The position numbers were made by a program, and so were the translations under genes. 64,000 bases of DNA, taken from assembly GCF_021497505.1 (NCBI RefSeq), contig NZ_CP069349.1, forward strand, positions 273,861 through 337,860. The letters are read 5' to 3'. This DNA is from Turicibacter sp. TJ11 (GTDB lineage: Bacteria > Bacillota_I > Bacilli_A > MOL361 > Turicibacteraceae). Shown here piece after piece: positions 1 to 11,361 of the stretch. Numbering within the stretch: the stretch's first letter is position 1; each line of letters begins with the position of its first letter. The notes below the pieces were generated by a model, which saw only the letters and a program-made list of their open reading frames with translations, did not search any database and was not told where the DNA came from.

Positions 1-147
1 ACCGCCCGTCACACCACGAGAGTTTACAACACCCGAAGTCAGTGGCCTAACCGCAAGGAGGGAGCTGCCTAAGGTGGGGTAGATGATTGGGGTGAAGTCG
101 TAACAAGGTATCCCTACCGGAAGGTGGGGATGGATCACCTCCTTTCT
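1..147 (+). rRNA. 16S ribosomal RNA, 3' end (partial)
   Basis: The window opens inside the universal 1400-region (ACCGCCCGTCACACCACGAG). It runs through GAAGTCGTAACAAGGTA to the conserved 3' terminus GGATCACCTCCTTTCT, which carries the anti-Shine-Dalgarno CCTCC. The 5' part of the gene lies to the left of the window. The exact mature end is good to a few bases. Confidence 0.97.
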
Positions 148-253
148 ATGGAGAAAGCGACGTTCTGTTTAGTTTTGGAAGAATTTCTTCCAAGGTTGAT
201 CTTTGAAAACTAGATATCTTCATTCAGAAGAAACAATCAATAGATTTAAAATA
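148..253 (+). other. 16S-23S internal transcribed spacer without tRNA
   Basis: This is a short spacer of about 106 nt with no tRNA in it. It contains a small hairpin (TTGGAAGAA/TTCTTCCAA near 174-192). It also contains the 5' arm of the 23S processing stalk. The tRNA genes of this operon lie after the 5S instead. Confidence 0.85.
206..221 (+). repeat. 23S processing stalk, 5' arm (partner 3155-3170)
   Basis: AAAACTAGATATCTTC at 206-221 is the exact reverse complement of GAAGATATCTAGTTTT at 3155-3170, so the two arms bracket the 23S gene. In known rRNA operons such stalks form the double-stranded substrate for RNase III maturation. The function here is inferred from position and perfect complementarity. 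Confidence 0.88.
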
Positions 254-3142
<2,889 letters not shown>

Positions 3143-3193
3143 AACGAAACTGAAGAAGATATCTAGTTTTGGAAGATTAACGAATCTTTCAGA

Positions 3194-3304
3194 GGTCTAG
3201 TGATGATGGCAAGGAGGGCACACCTGTTCCCATACCGAACACAGCAGTTAAGCTCCTTAGCGCCGAGGGTAGTACGCAAGTGCGAGAGTAGGACGTCGCT
3301 GGGC
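3194..3304 (+). rRNA. 5S ribosomal RNA
   Basis: The core GTTCCCATACCGAACACAG and the closing GCGAGAGTAGGACGTCGCTG are typical of bacterial 5S. It follows the 23S gene by about 50 nt and precedes two tRNA genes. Boundaries are approximate because the terminal helix is not fully resolved by eye. Confidence 0.93.
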
Positions 3305-3313
3305 CGAATAAAT

Positions 3314-3390
3314 GCCTCAATAGCTCAGTTGGTTAGAGCACTTGACTGTTAATCAAGGGGTCCTAGGTTCGAGTCCTAGTTGGGGCGCCA
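3314..3390 (+). tRNA. tRNA-Asn (anticodon GTT)
   Basis: The acceptor stem GCCTCAA/TTGGGGC closes with one G-T pair. The anticodon loop is CT-GTT-AA and the T loop is GGTTCGAGTCC. The discriminator base is G (3387) and CCA is encoded at 3388-3390. The discriminator G helps exclude Asn as the ligand of the T-box at 12253, which has TGGT in its antiterminator bulge. Confidence 0.96.
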
Positions 3391-3391
3391 T

Positions 3392-3465
3392 GCGGGTGTA
3401 GTTTAATGGTAGAACTTCAGCCTTCCAAGCTGACTGTGAGAGTTCGATTCTCTTCACCCGCTCCA
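3392..3465 (+). tRNA. tRNA-Gly (anticodon TCC)
   Basis: The acceptor stem is GCGGGTG/CACCCGC. The anticodon stem TCAGC/GCTGA encloses the loop CT-TCC-AA. The discriminator is T (3462) and CCA is encoded at 3463-3465. It begins one base after the tRNA-Asn CCA, so the two are cotranscribed and need processing between them. Confidence 0.96.
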
Positions 3466-3477
3466 ATTGATGATAAT

Positions 3478-3502
3478 GCACCGCTAGGGTGCTTTTTTTA
3501 TA
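3478..3502 (+). terminator. rRNA-tRNA operon terminator 1
   Basis: The stem GCACC/GGTGC, with loop GCTAG, is followed by seven T residues. It lies 12 nt after tRNA-Gly. Confidence 0.88.
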
Positions 3503-3528
3503 TTTTTAACTCAATATAAATACTTTAG

Positions 3529-3549
3529 GACGCTAAGCGTCTTTTTTTA
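3529..3549 (+). terminator. rRNA-tRNA operon terminator 2
   Basis: The stem GACGC-TAA-GCGTC is followed by a T-tract. It backs up the first terminator 26 nt upstream, a common arrangement for strong rRNA transcription units. Confidence 0.82.
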
Positions 3550-3648
3550 TTTTAATGAAATAGTAGTTTATTTGTTTATTAAAAAGATGAATTATAATAG
3601 AAGGAGTTACAATTATTTAAAAACATGTCTGTTTCGATAGATGTAAAT

Positions 3649-3677
3649 TTACAAATGAACTTGAACTAAGGTATACT
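3649..3677 (+). promoter_or_regulatory. Candidate vegetative promoter of hemA
   Basis: TTACAA (3649-3654) and TATACT (3672-3677) are separated by 17 nt. The -10 element lies 39 nt before the hemA start. The -35 match is weak, so the call rests on the -10 and the spacing. Confidence 0.5.
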
Positions 3678-3716
3678 ATATTAAGATAAGAATAACTGTT
3701 TTATTGGAGGTTAGGT

Positions 3717-4952
3717 ATGGAGATAGGAGTAATTGGAATCAATCATCATTTGGCACCCATTAGTGTGCGAGAAAAAGTATCGTTCACCGATACTAAAAAG
3801 ATAGAGGCTATTAATACTTTGCTCGATAACGGTATAAGTGAAGTTGTCATCCTATCTACCTGTAATCGAAGTGAAATTTATATTTATACAGAGAGTATTG
3901 AAGAGAAGTTCGAGTTCATTTCTAACTATTATAAACAGTTTTTTAATCATGAAGAAGTTGATCAATATTTATTTCATAAAATCGGATATGACGTTATTTA
4001 TCATCTATATAAAGTGACTGCAGGGTTAGATTCTATGGTACTTGGAGAGGATCAAATTTTAGGTCAAGTGAAGAGAGCACATGAGTTTTCAATGCAATTA
4101 GGGGCTAGTAAGAAATTTTTTAATAAACTTTTTCGAGAAGCTATTACCACTGCTAAGGAAATCAAAAGTACCACTAAAATTTCTGAACAACCCTTATCTA
4201 TTGCCTATATAGGAGTAAAGCTTCTAAAAGAAAAAATAGGTTCTTTAAAAGATAAACGTGCCTTAGTTATTGGTTGTGGGAAAATGAGTAAGCTAGCAAT
4301 GACTTATCTTCAAGAAGAACAGATTTCAAAGATCTATCTTTCAAATCGAAGTCACGGAAAAGTGACTCATATTGCAAATGAAGTTGAGAATATTATTCCT
4401 ATTGAATATGAAAAGCGATATGACGTTTTAGAAAACGTTGATATTGTCATTAGTGCTACGTCTGCTCCCCATACTATTATTTGCTATGAGGATATGCCTC
4501 CTATTCAGAGCCCACTTTATATGATGGATATGGCTTTACCACGAGATATTGATTCTCAAATTAAATTATTAGATTATGTTGAGCTTTACGATATAGATGA
4601 TTTAAAGAAAATACATGATGAAAATGATAGTAAACGTGCCGAATTAGCTCACGCTGCACATACGATTATTGAAGATAGAATAAATGAGTTTTTAACTTGG
4701 CTAGATACCGCAGACATCGATCCCACTATTCAATCGTTAAACGAGAAGTGTCTAGAAATTAAGAAGGATTCGTTAGATTATTTATTTAAAAAATTAGACT
4801 TAGGTTTACGAGAACAAAAATTGATAGATCGAATGATGGAAAATGCTTTAAAACGACTCATTAGGGAACCTATTGTAAACTTAAAACAAATTAAGGATCA
4901 AGGAAAAAGGGAAGAATATATTAAACTAATTGAAGAATTATTTGAGATTTAA
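3717..4952 (+). CDS. hemA: Glutamyl-tRNA reductase
   Basis: HemA reduces glutamyl-tRNA(Glu) to glutamate-1-semialdehyde with NADPH, the first step of the C5 route to tetrapyrroles. The 411-residue product has the N-terminal GVIGINHHLAP and the catalytic cysteine in STCNRSE (Cys49). The substrate and NADPH regions include GLDSMVLGEDQILGQVK and the Rossmann motif VIGCGKM near residue 185. A C-terminal dimerisation helix region closes it. Length is normal for the family. GGAGG lies 6 nt before the ATG. Its TAA overlaps the hemL upstream region, so hemA and hemL form one transcription unit. It is the first gene after the rRNA operon and appears to have its own promoter. Confidence 0.97.
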   Translation: MEIGVIGINHHLAPISVREKVSFTDTKKIEAINTLLDNGISEVVILSTCNRSEIYIYTESIEEKFEFISNYYKQFFNHEEVDQYLFHKIGYDVIYHLYKVTAGLDSMVLGEDQILGQVKRAHEFSMQLGASKKFFNKLFREAITTAKEIKSTTKISEQPLSIAYIGVKLLKEKIGSLKDKRALVIGCGKMSKLAMTYLQEEQISKIYLSNRSHGKVTHIANEVENIIPIEYEKRYDVLENVDIVISATSAPHTIICYEDMPPIQSPLYMMDMALPRDIDSQIKLLDYVELYDIDDLKKIHDENDSKRAELAHAAHTIIEDRINEFLTWLDTADIDPTIQSLNEKCLEIKKDSLDYLFKKLDLGLREQKLIDRMMENALKRLIREPIVNLKQIKDQGKREEYIKLIEELFEI

Positions 4953-4969
4953 TGATTGGAGGTTTAATC

Positions 4970-6265
4970 ATGATCACTACAAAATCAGAACAAATTTATC
5001 ATGAGGCAACGAAATACATTCCAGGTGGTGTGAATAGTCCTGTTCGAGCCTTCAAATCGGTTGGATTAACGCCTATCTTTGTTGATCATGCCAAAGGAAG
5101 TAAAATTTACGATGTAGATGGAAATGAATATATTGATTATATTTGTTCATGGGGGCCATTAATGCTTGGGCACTCACCTAAAGAGTTAAGTATTGGAATA
5201 GATGAAATCATTCAAAAGGGAACAAGTTACGGAGTTCCGACTCAAATTGAAGTAGAGATGGCTAAAATGATTGTTGAAGCTTATCCTGCCATTGATCAAG
5301 TTCGCATGGTTAACTCGGGAACGGAAGCGACGATGAGTGCATTACGTGTGGCCAGAGGATATACAGGAAGAAATAAAATTTTAAAATTTGAAGGGTGTTA
5401 TCATGGTCATTCAGATGCTTTATTAGTTCAATCAGGTTCTGGAACCATTACTTATGGTGTACCGACTAGTCCAGGAGTGCCTGATGATGTTGTTAAACAT
5501 ACGTTAGTTTGCCGATATAATGATTTAGATGCGGTTAGACAAATTTTTAAAGCTCAAGGAGATGAAATTGCAGCGGTGATTGTTGAAACAATCTCAGGAA
5601 ATATGGGATTAGTTAAAGGAAAACAAGAGTTTATTGAATTATTAAGGGAAGTATGTACAGCGTATGGTGCTGTTTTAATTTTTGATGAGGTTATTACAGG
5701 ATTTAGAATTAGTTATCATAGCTCTCCGGATTATTTTGGCGTAAAACCTGACATGGTTTGCTTTGGAAAAATTATAGGGGCTGGCTTACCTGTTGGAGCT
5801 TATGGTGGAAAAAAAGAAATTATGGACATGGTTTCACCGGTTGGTCCTGTTTATCAGGCAGGAACATTATCAGGAAATCCTTTAGCGATGTACATGGGGA
5901 AAAAGAACTTAGAAATTTTAAGAGATAATCCGAACATCTATACGGAACTAGATCGAAAAGCTAAAAAGCTTGAAGAGGGATTTAAACAAAACTTAGAAAA
6001 GTTAGGATTAGATTATACCGTCACACGAGCAGGATCATTAGTTTGTTTATTCTTTACGAAAGGTCCAGTAGAAAGTTACGATGATGCTAAAACATGTGAC
6101 ATTGAAAAATTTAATAAGTACTTTGCACAATTACTCAAACAAGGAATTCTAATAGGTCCTAGTCAATATGAAGCAATGTTCCTATCTAATGCTCATACGG
6201 ATGAAGATATAGAACAAACGATTAAGGCAAATTATGAAGCTTTAAAAGTAGCGCATGATTTATAG
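4970..6265 (+). CDS. hemL: Glutamate-1-semialdehyde 2,1-aminomutase
   Basis: HemL moves the amino group of glutamate-1-semialdehyde to give 5-aminolevulinate, using PLP or PMP. The 431-residue protein shows YIPGGVNSPVRAF near the N-terminus, NSGTEATMSALR (PLP phosphate cup), LIFDEVITGFR, and the PLP lysine in FGKIIGAGLP. An ATG at 4952 overlaps the hemA stop. The ATG at 4970 is preferred because GGAGGT sits 7 nt before it and the protein then starts as its relatives do. A strong terminator follows, so hemA-hemL ends here. Confidence 0.97.
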   Translation: MITTKSEQIYHEATKYIPGGVNSPVRAFKSVGLTPIFVDHAKGSKIYDVDGNEYIDYICSWGPLMLGHSPKELSIGIDEIIQKGTSYGVPTQIEVEMAKMIVEAYPAIDQVRMVNSGTEATMSALRVARGYTGRNKILKFEGCYHGHSDALLVQSGSGTITYGVPTSPGVPDDVVKHTLVCRYNDLDAVRQIFKAQGDEIAAVIVETISGNMGLVKGKQEFIELLREVCTAYGAVLIFDEVITGFRISYHSSPDYFGVKPDMVCFGKIIGAGLPVGAYGGKKEIMDMVSPVGPVYQAGTLSGNPLAMYMGKKNLEILRDNPNIYTELDRKAKKLEEGFKQNLEKLGLDYTVTRAGSLVCLFFTKGPVESYDDAKTCDIEKFNKYFAQLLKQGILIGPSQYEAMFLSNAHTDEDIEQTIKANYEALKVAHDL

Positions 6266-6268
6266 ATA

Positions 6269-6298
6269 GAACCTAGCCCTTGGCTAGGTTCATTTTTT
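6269..6298 (+). terminator. hemAL terminator
   Basis: GAACCTAGCC-CTT-GGCTAGGTTC, a perfect 10-bp stem, is followed by A and six T residues. It separates hemAL from the cbiK-hemC unit. Confidence 0.93.
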
Positions 6299-6388
6299 AG
6301 TTGCTAAGAGAGGATGTAATTCTTTTTATAATCAATCAGCCATAACTACAATAGTTGATTTGTTATTAAAGAATTTAGGAGGGGAATC

Positions 6389-7177
6389 ATGAAAAAAGCA
6401 ATTTTAGTTGTTAGTTTTGGAACAAGTTACAAAGAAACAAGAAAAAAAACGATTGAGGCATGTGAGACAAAGATTAAGCAAACATTCCATGATTATGAGA
6501 TATATAGCGCTTATACATCTAAAAAGATTATTGAGAAAATAAGAATGAAAGAGGGAATTGATATTCAAACGCCTATGCAGGTGTTAGATCAATTATCTCA
6601 AAAATGTTATGATGAGGTTATTGTTCAACCGTTATATATGATTCATGGGAAGGAATTTGATGAGTTGGCAAAACAAGTAGAGCGTTATCGTGACAGATTT
6701 AAATATCTTTTTTTAGGTACCCCTTTATTAGCTTCAAATGAAAGAAATGATGAGGTGGCTGAAGCGATAAAAGATCAAATCCCGACTAGCTATGCTAACG
6801 AAGTCATTTTGTTAGTCGGTCATGGGTCATTAAAAAACTCTAACGAATGTTATAAAAGGTTGGAATCTTATTTAAATAAGCAAGGGTTAAACATCTATAT
6901 TGCAGTGCTTGAAGGTGAAATGACATTAACTGATGTTATTAAAAAACTTCAGATGACTGATGTGACAGCCATTCATTTAGTTCCACTCATGTTAGTAGCA
7001 GGTTATCACGTGGTTAAAGATCTAATGAGTGAGAGTCCATCTTCTTGGAAAGCAATTTTAGAAAAAGAAGGATTTAATGTAAAAGTTCATTTAAAAGCAC
7101 TTGGTGAAAATCCAAAAATTCAGGCATTATTTGTTCAATCGGTTCGTGAAGGAATAAATAAGCAACTGAATGAATAG
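6389..7177 (+). CDS. cbiK: Anaerobic-type sirohydrochlorin chelatase (CbiK family)
   Basis: CbiK-type class II chelatases insert Co2+ (B12 route) or Fe2+ (siroheme route) into sirohydrochlorin. The 262-residue product begins AILVVSFGTSYKETRKKTIE, the CbiK signature. Metal-binding histidines are expected in VQPLYMIHGKEFDE and in LLVGHGSLKNSNE, with further ones in HLVPLMLVAGYHVVKDL. No signal peptide is present, so it acts in the cytoplasm. GGAGGGG lies 6 nt upstream of the ATG, and a TATAAT (6327-6332) may be its -10. The neighbours make sirohydrochlorin and no other cobalamin genes are visible, so iron insertion to siroheme is at least as likely as cobalt. Confidence 0.88.
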   Translation: MKKAILVVSFGTSYKETRKKTIEACETKIKQTFHDYEIYSAYTSKKIIEKIRMKEGIDIQTPMQVLDQLSQKCYDEVIVQPLYMIHGKEFDELAKQVERYRDRFKYLFLGTPLLASNERNDEVAEAIKDQIPTSYANEVILLVGHGSLKNSNECYKRLESYLNKQGLNIYIAVLEGEMTLTDVIKKLQMTDVTAIHLVPLMLVAGYHVVKDLMSESPSSWKAILEKEGFNVKVHLKALGENPKIQALFVQSVREGINKQLNE

Positions 7178-7236
7178 AAGGAATGTTTCACTTCATGTAT
7201 ACTGAGATTAAATTAATGGAAGATAAGGAGATAAAG

Positions 7237-8142
7237 ATGAAAGTAGTTGTCGGTACAAGAGGAAGTAAATTAGCTTTGACCCAGACGAATTGGGTCATTC
7301 AAGAGTTAAAGAAAAAGCATCCGATGATTGAGTTTGAGATTAAGATTATCAAGACTAAAGGTGATTTAATTCAAAATGTTTCGTTAGATAAAATCGGTGA
7401 TAAAGGATTATTTGTTAAGGAAATTGAGCAGCAATTGATGGATGGTCAAATCGATATAGCGGTTCATAGTATGAAAGACATGCCATCATCTTTACCTATC
7501 GGGCTTAAGTTTGCTGGAACACCTAAAAGAGAAGACCCAAGAGATGCTTTAATTTTGAGACAACCGTATAAAAGTCTTGAAGAGTTACCGGTTGGTGCGA
7601 AAATTGGAACAGGAAGTAAGCGTCGAAAATATCAATTATTAAAATTAAGGCCTGATTTAAACGTCGTTCCGATTCGTGGAAACATTGATACGAGAATTAA
7701 AAAAATAGAAGAAGAAAATTTAGATGGAATTGTATTAGCAGCCGCTGGATTAGTGAGAGCTAAGATGACGGATTATATCACTTGCTATTTACCGATTGAA
7801 CAAATGCTTCCTGCTCCTGCTCAAGGAGCGCTAGCCATTGAAATTAGAGAAAATGATGTCACTATCCAACAATTAGTTGATAGTATCAAAGATGTCATCA
7901 CAGAAGTTCAAGTTCAAGCAGAAAGAGGATTTTTACTTGGAGTTAATGGAAGTTGTCACGTTCCAATGGGAGCATACTGTGAAGTAGTTGGGCATCAGCT
8001 TAAATTAACGGGGCTTTACGGAAATGAAGAGGGAAGTCAACTGATTATTAAAACATTAGAAGGTAGTGTGGAATCTCCAATCGATTTAGGAATTGAACTA
8101 GCACAGCTTGTGTTAAAGGAGTATGAAAGTTATGAAGGGTAA
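7237..8142 (+). CDS. hemC: Hydroxymethylbilane synthase (porphobilinogen deaminase)
   Basis: HemC polymerises four porphobilinogens into hydroxymethylbilane. The 301-residue product starts KVVVGTRGSKLALTQTNW. It carries AVHSMKDMPSSLP, GTGSKRRKYQL, IRGNIDTRIKK and PAPAQGALAIE. The dipyrromethane cofactor cysteine is Cys240 in NGSCHVPMGAY. An upstream in-frame ATG at 7183 would add 18 residues unlike the family. The ATG at 7237 has AAGGAG 6 nt before it and is chosen. Its 3' end overlaps cobA-hemD by 11 nt, indicating translational coupling. Confidence 0.97.
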   Translation: MKVVVGTRGSKLALTQTNWVIQELKKKHPMIEFEIKIIKTKGDLIQNVSLDKIGDKGLFVKEIEQQLMDGQIDIAVHSMKDMPSSLPIGLKFAGTPKREDPRDALILRQPYKSLEELPVGAKIGTGSKRRKYQLLKLRPDLNVVPIRGNIDTRIKKIEEENLDGIVLAAAGLVRAKMTDYITCYLPIEQMLPAPAQGALAIEIRENDVTIQQLVDSIKDVITEVQVQAERGFLLGVNGSCHVPMGAYCEVVGHQLKLTGLYGNEEGSQLIIKTLEGSVESPIDLGIELAQLVLKEYESYEG

Positions 8143-9637
8143 AGTCTATCTAGTAGGTGCAGGACCAGGAGATTATAAATTACTAACTTTAAAGGGATTA
8201 GAGTGTATTCAAGTAGCCGACGTCATTGTCTATGATCGTTTGGTCAATAAGAATTATTTAAAGGAGGCAAAGCCTACTTGTGAGTTCATTTATGTTGGAA
8301 AAGCATCTAATCAGCATACGCTCTCTCAAGAAGAGATTAATCGTGTCATCGTTGAGCAGGCAGCTTTGGGAAAAATAGTGACACGATTAAAAGGTGGCGA
8401 TCCCTATGTATTTGGTCGAGGAGGAGAAGAAGGGGAGGCGTTAAGAGAAAAAGGAATCGAATTTGAAGTGGTTCCAGGGATTACTTCAGCGATTGGAGGG
8501 CTTTGTTATGCTGGAATTCCAATTACTCACCGCGATTATGCGTCTTCTTTTCATGTGGTGACAGGTCATTTAAGAGCCGATGATAAAAGTAATTCAGATT
8601 TAAACTGGAATGCTTTAGCCCATGTTAATGGAACGTTAGTTTTTTTAATGGGAGTTTCAAACTTAAAGCAAATTAGTGAACAGTTAATCAAAGAAGGTAA
8701 GTGTAAAAAAACACCCGTTGCTTTAATTAGTTGGGCCACTTATTTCAGTCAAAAAGTTATTGTTTCAACATTAGAAGAAGTATATGAAGTTGCTCAAAAA
8801 GAAGAAATCAAGCCACCGACATTAATTGTTGTCGGATCAGTGGTGAATCTTCGAGAAACGCTCAACTTCTTTGAAAATAAACCGCTATTTGGGAAAAATA
8901 TTATGGTCACAAGAAGTCGAACACAAAATAGTTCGCTCGTTGAAAAAATCAGTGATTTAGGTGGAAACCCAATCGAAATTCCTACCATTAAGATTGAAAA
9001 GTTTCAATCAAATAAAGAATTACAAGAAGCGATTCAACAATTAAATAAATATACTTACTTAGTGTTAACGAGCCAAAATGCAGCTGATATTTTCTTTAAT
9101 CAATTAGATGAATTAGGATTAGACGCTCGTGCATTAGCTCACTTAAAAATTTGTGCGATTGGAAGTTCAACTGCAAAAGCAATGAAAGTTAGAGGGATTC
9201 GTGCTGATTTTATTCCAAAAGAATTTGTGTCAGAGTCATTATATGAAACACTAGCGCCACACTTAACACCCCAAGATAACATTTTGATTCCGCGTGCTAA
9301 AAATGCAAGAGATTTTTTAGTGACTCAGCTAAAAGAAATCTGTTCAGTACATGAAATTCATACGTATGAAAGCGTCATTGATTTCAATCAAAAAACGGAA
9401 CTTTTAGAGATTTTGACGCACGAAAAAGTGGACTATATTACATTTGCAAGTTCTTCAAGTGTTAAAAACTTTGTTCGACTGATTGGAAATGAAAATTTAA
9501 ATCAATTAAAACAGAGCGAGTTAATTTCAATTGGGCCTGTAACGTCTTCGGCCTTATGTGAGGCTGGTTTAACCGTTTATAAAGAAGCAAAACAAGCAAC
9601 CATTGATGGTCTTTTAGATGTCATGATAGCTGATTAG
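8132..9637 (+). CDS. cobA-hemD: Bifunctional uroporphyrinogen-III C-methyltransferase / uroporphyrinogen-III synthase
   Basis: This is a fusion of two consecutive activities: closure of hydroxymethylbilane to uroporphyrinogen III (HemD) and its SAM-dependent C2/C7 methylation to precorrin-2 (CobA/SUMT). Residues about 1-245 are the methyltransferase, with VYLVGAGPGDYKLLTLKGL, TRLKGGDPYVFGRGGEE and VPGITSAIGG. Residues about 255-501 are HemD, with MVTRSRTQNSSL, LTSQNAADIFF and ITFASSSSVKNF. AAAGGAG ends 1 nt before the ATG at 8123 but 10 nt before that at 8132, so 8132 is chosen. The fusion channels uroporphyrinogen III towards siroheme or B12 rather than protoheme. Confidence 0.94.
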   Translation: MKGKVYLVGAGPGDYKLLTLKGLECIQVADVIVYDRLVNKNYLKEAKPTCEFIYVGKASNQHTLSQEEINRVIVEQAALGKIVTRLKGGDPYVFGRGGEEGEALREKGIEFEVVPGITSAIGGLCYAGIPITHRDYASSFHVVTGHLRADDKSNSDLNWNALAHVNGTLVFLMGVSNLKQISEQLIKEGKCKKTPVALISWATYFSQKVIVSTLEEVYEVAQKEEIKPPTLIVVGSVVNLRETLNFFENKPLFGKNIMVTRSRTQNSSLVEKISDLGGNPIEIPTIKIEKFQSNKELQEAIQQLNKYTYLVLTSQNAADIFFNQLDELGLDARALAHLKICAIGSSTAKAMKVRGIRADFIPKEFVSESLYETLAPHLTPQDNILIPRAKNARDFLVTQLKEICSVHEIHTYESVIDFNQKTELLEILTHEKVDYITFASSSSVKNFVRLIGNENLNQLKQSELISIGPVTSSALCEAGLTVYKEAKQATIDGLLDVMIAD

Positions 9638-9653
9638 TTTGGAGGAAAATACA

Positions 9654-10631
9654 ATGTTAAGAAGACCCCGTCGATTAAGAGTCAATCAAGCGATTCGTAA
9701 CTTAGTAAGAGAAACACGATTAAATGTAGAAGATTTTATTTATCCATTATTTATTGTAGAAGGAGAAGGCATTAAACGTGAGATTTCATCTTTACCAGAT
9801 GTTTATCATTTTTCAATCGATAGACTAGAACCAGAGATTAAAGAGTTAAATGCATTAGGAATTGAGCATGTCATTTTATTTGGCGTTCCTCATGATCACG
9901 AAAAAGATGAGTGTGGAAGTGAAGGCTTCAATGAAGACGGAATTATTCAACGTGCCATTCGTCAGATTAAACAAATTGATCCAAACATGAACGTTATTAC
10001 CGATGTTTGTATGTGTGAGTATACGAGTCATGGACATTGTGGAATTTTGAATGAAGAGGGATACGTTAAAAATGATGTAACCTTAGATTATTTAACTAAA
10101 ATTGCAATCAGTCATGCAAAAGCTGGAGCAGACATGGTAGCTCCTTCAGATATGATGGATGGGCGTATTAAAGCTTTACGAATGGGATTAGATCAAGCAG
10201 GATTTGAGAATGTTGGAATTATGTCTTACAGTGTTAAATATGCATCTACCTTTTATGGGCCATTCCGCGAAGCGGCAAATTCATCGCCTGCCTTTGGCGA
10301 TCGTAAGACATATCAAATGGACCCAGCCAATACAAATGAAGCATTAATTGAAGCTGAGTTAGATGTTTTAGAAGGAGCAGATATCTTAATGGTAAAGCCG
10401 GCCCTTTCTTACTTAGATGTCATTCGACGTGTAAAAGATGAGTTTGGCTTACCACTAGCTGCTTATAATGTGAGTGGTGAATATGCGATGCTAAAATCAG
10501 CCGTTAAAAATGGAATTTTAGCAGAAGGAGCGATTTATGAATCGGTTCTCTCAATTAAGCGAGCGGGAGCGGATATTATTATCACTTATTTTGCTAAAGA
10601 CTTAGCTAAAATGATTCATCAAACAAAATAA
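9654..10631 (+). CDS. hemB: Delta-aminolevulinic acid dehydratase (porphobilinogen synthase)
   Basis: HemB condenses two 5-aminolevulinates to porphobilinogen. The 325-residue protein has RRPRRLRVNQAIRNLVRET at the N-terminus and the zinc-site cysteines in TDVCMCEYTSHGHCG. The Schiff-base lysines lie in MSYSVKYASTFYGPFREA and ILMVKPALSYLD. Three Cys in the metal loop mark the Zn-dependent type. GGAGG precedes the ATG by 8 nt; a TTG 15 nt upstream overlaps that site and is rejected. A hairpin follows directly at the stop codon. Confidence 0.97.
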   Translation: MLRRPRRLRVNQAIRNLVRETRLNVEDFIYPLFIVEGEGIKREISSLPDVYHFSIDRLEPEIKELNALGIEHVILFGVPHDHEKDECGSEGFNEDGIIQRAIRQIKQIDPNMNVITDVCMCEYTSHGHCGILNEEGYVKNDVTLDYLTKIAISHAKAGADMVAPSDMMDGRIKALRMGLDQAGFENVGIMSYSVKYASTFYGPFREAANSSPAFGDRKTYQMDPANTNEALIEAELDVLEGADILMVKPALSYLDVIRRVKDEFGLPLAAYNVSGEYAMLKSAVKNGILAEGAIYESVLSIKRAGADIIITYFAKDLAKMIHQTK

Positions 10632-10670
10632 AAAAAGATGGATGACAATACATTGTCATCGATCTTTTTT
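10631..10670 (+). terminator. Bidirectional-type hairpin after hemB
   Basis: GATGACAAT/ATTGTCATC is flanked by an A-run on the left and a T-run on the right. It lies between hemB and the precorrin-2 dehydrogenase gene. It may only attenuate transcription, since the next gene belongs to the same pathway and starts 20 nt later. Confidence 0.75.
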
Positions 10671-10690
10671 AATGAGAAAGAGGAAGCCTT

Positions 10691-11302
10691 ATGTTGTATC
10701 CTATTAATCTAGCGTTAGATCACTTTGAGATTGTGATTATTGGTGGAGGAAAAGTAGCTTACCGAAAGTGTCAAAACTTTATTCAATTTAATAAAGCAGT
10801 CACTGTTGTAGCACCTAAATTTATCGATGAGTTTTATGAACTGAAAAATGTTAAGTTAATTCATGATGTCTATCAAAAAAAGTATATTGAAAATAGTGAT
10901 ATCGTTGTAGCAGCTACAAATCATTCAGAAATTAATCAACAAATTGGAGAGTACTGTCATCGTCATAAAAAATTAGTGAACGTCGTTGATCAGCTCGCAT
11001 TATCAAATTATACCGTTCCCTCGTTTGTGAAACGAGGAGATTTACTGTTAAGTGTTTCAACGGGAGGAAAGAGTCCGGTCTTAGCAAAAAAGATTAAAGA
11101 AGAGTTAGAAGAAAAATATGATGACACTTATGTTGAATATGTTAATCTTCTAGGAGAAATGAGACAACTCATTATGAGTCGTTATGAAGATCAAACGCTC
11201 AAAAAACAACTGATTGAGCAGCTGATAACGCTTGATTTACAGCAATTAAAACAAACTTATGAAGCATGGGTGGATACGAAAGAAACTGAAATGAGTGATT
11301 GA
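10691..11302 (+). CDS. sirC: Precorrin-2 dehydrogenase (siroheme synthase N-terminal type)
   Basis: The enzyme oxidises precorrin-2 to sirohydrochlorin with NAD+. The 203-residue product matches the CysG N-terminal half: YPINLALDHFEIVIIGGGKV (Rossmann motif), VAATNHSEINQQI, VNVVDQ and SVSTGGKSPVLAKKIKEELE. It lacks the C-terminal methyltransferase, which is supplied by cobA-hemD. A final metal-insertion step would be done by CbiK. The ATG follows GAAAGAGGAAG. With this gene the cluster covers glutamyl-tRNA to a metal-inserted sirohydrochlorin. Confidence 0.9.
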   Translation: MLYPINLALDHFEIVIIGGGKVAYRKCQNFIQFNKAVTVVAPKFIDEFYELKNVKLIHDVYQKKYIENSDIVVAATNHSEINQQIGEYCHRHKKLVNVVDQLALSNYTVPSFVKRGDLLLSVSTGGKSPVLAKKIKEELEEKYDDTYVEYVNLLGEMRQLIMSRYEDQTLKKQLIEQLITLDLQQLKQTYEAWVDTKETEMSD

Positions 11303-11361
11303 TAACAGACGTCAATGAGCTAAAAATAATTGCGCTTTTCATTATTGTAAATAACGATTTC

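Noticed and set aside
8794-8988. Minus-strand frame inside cobA-hemD
   Set aside because: It is a shadow of a confident gene with no start signal.
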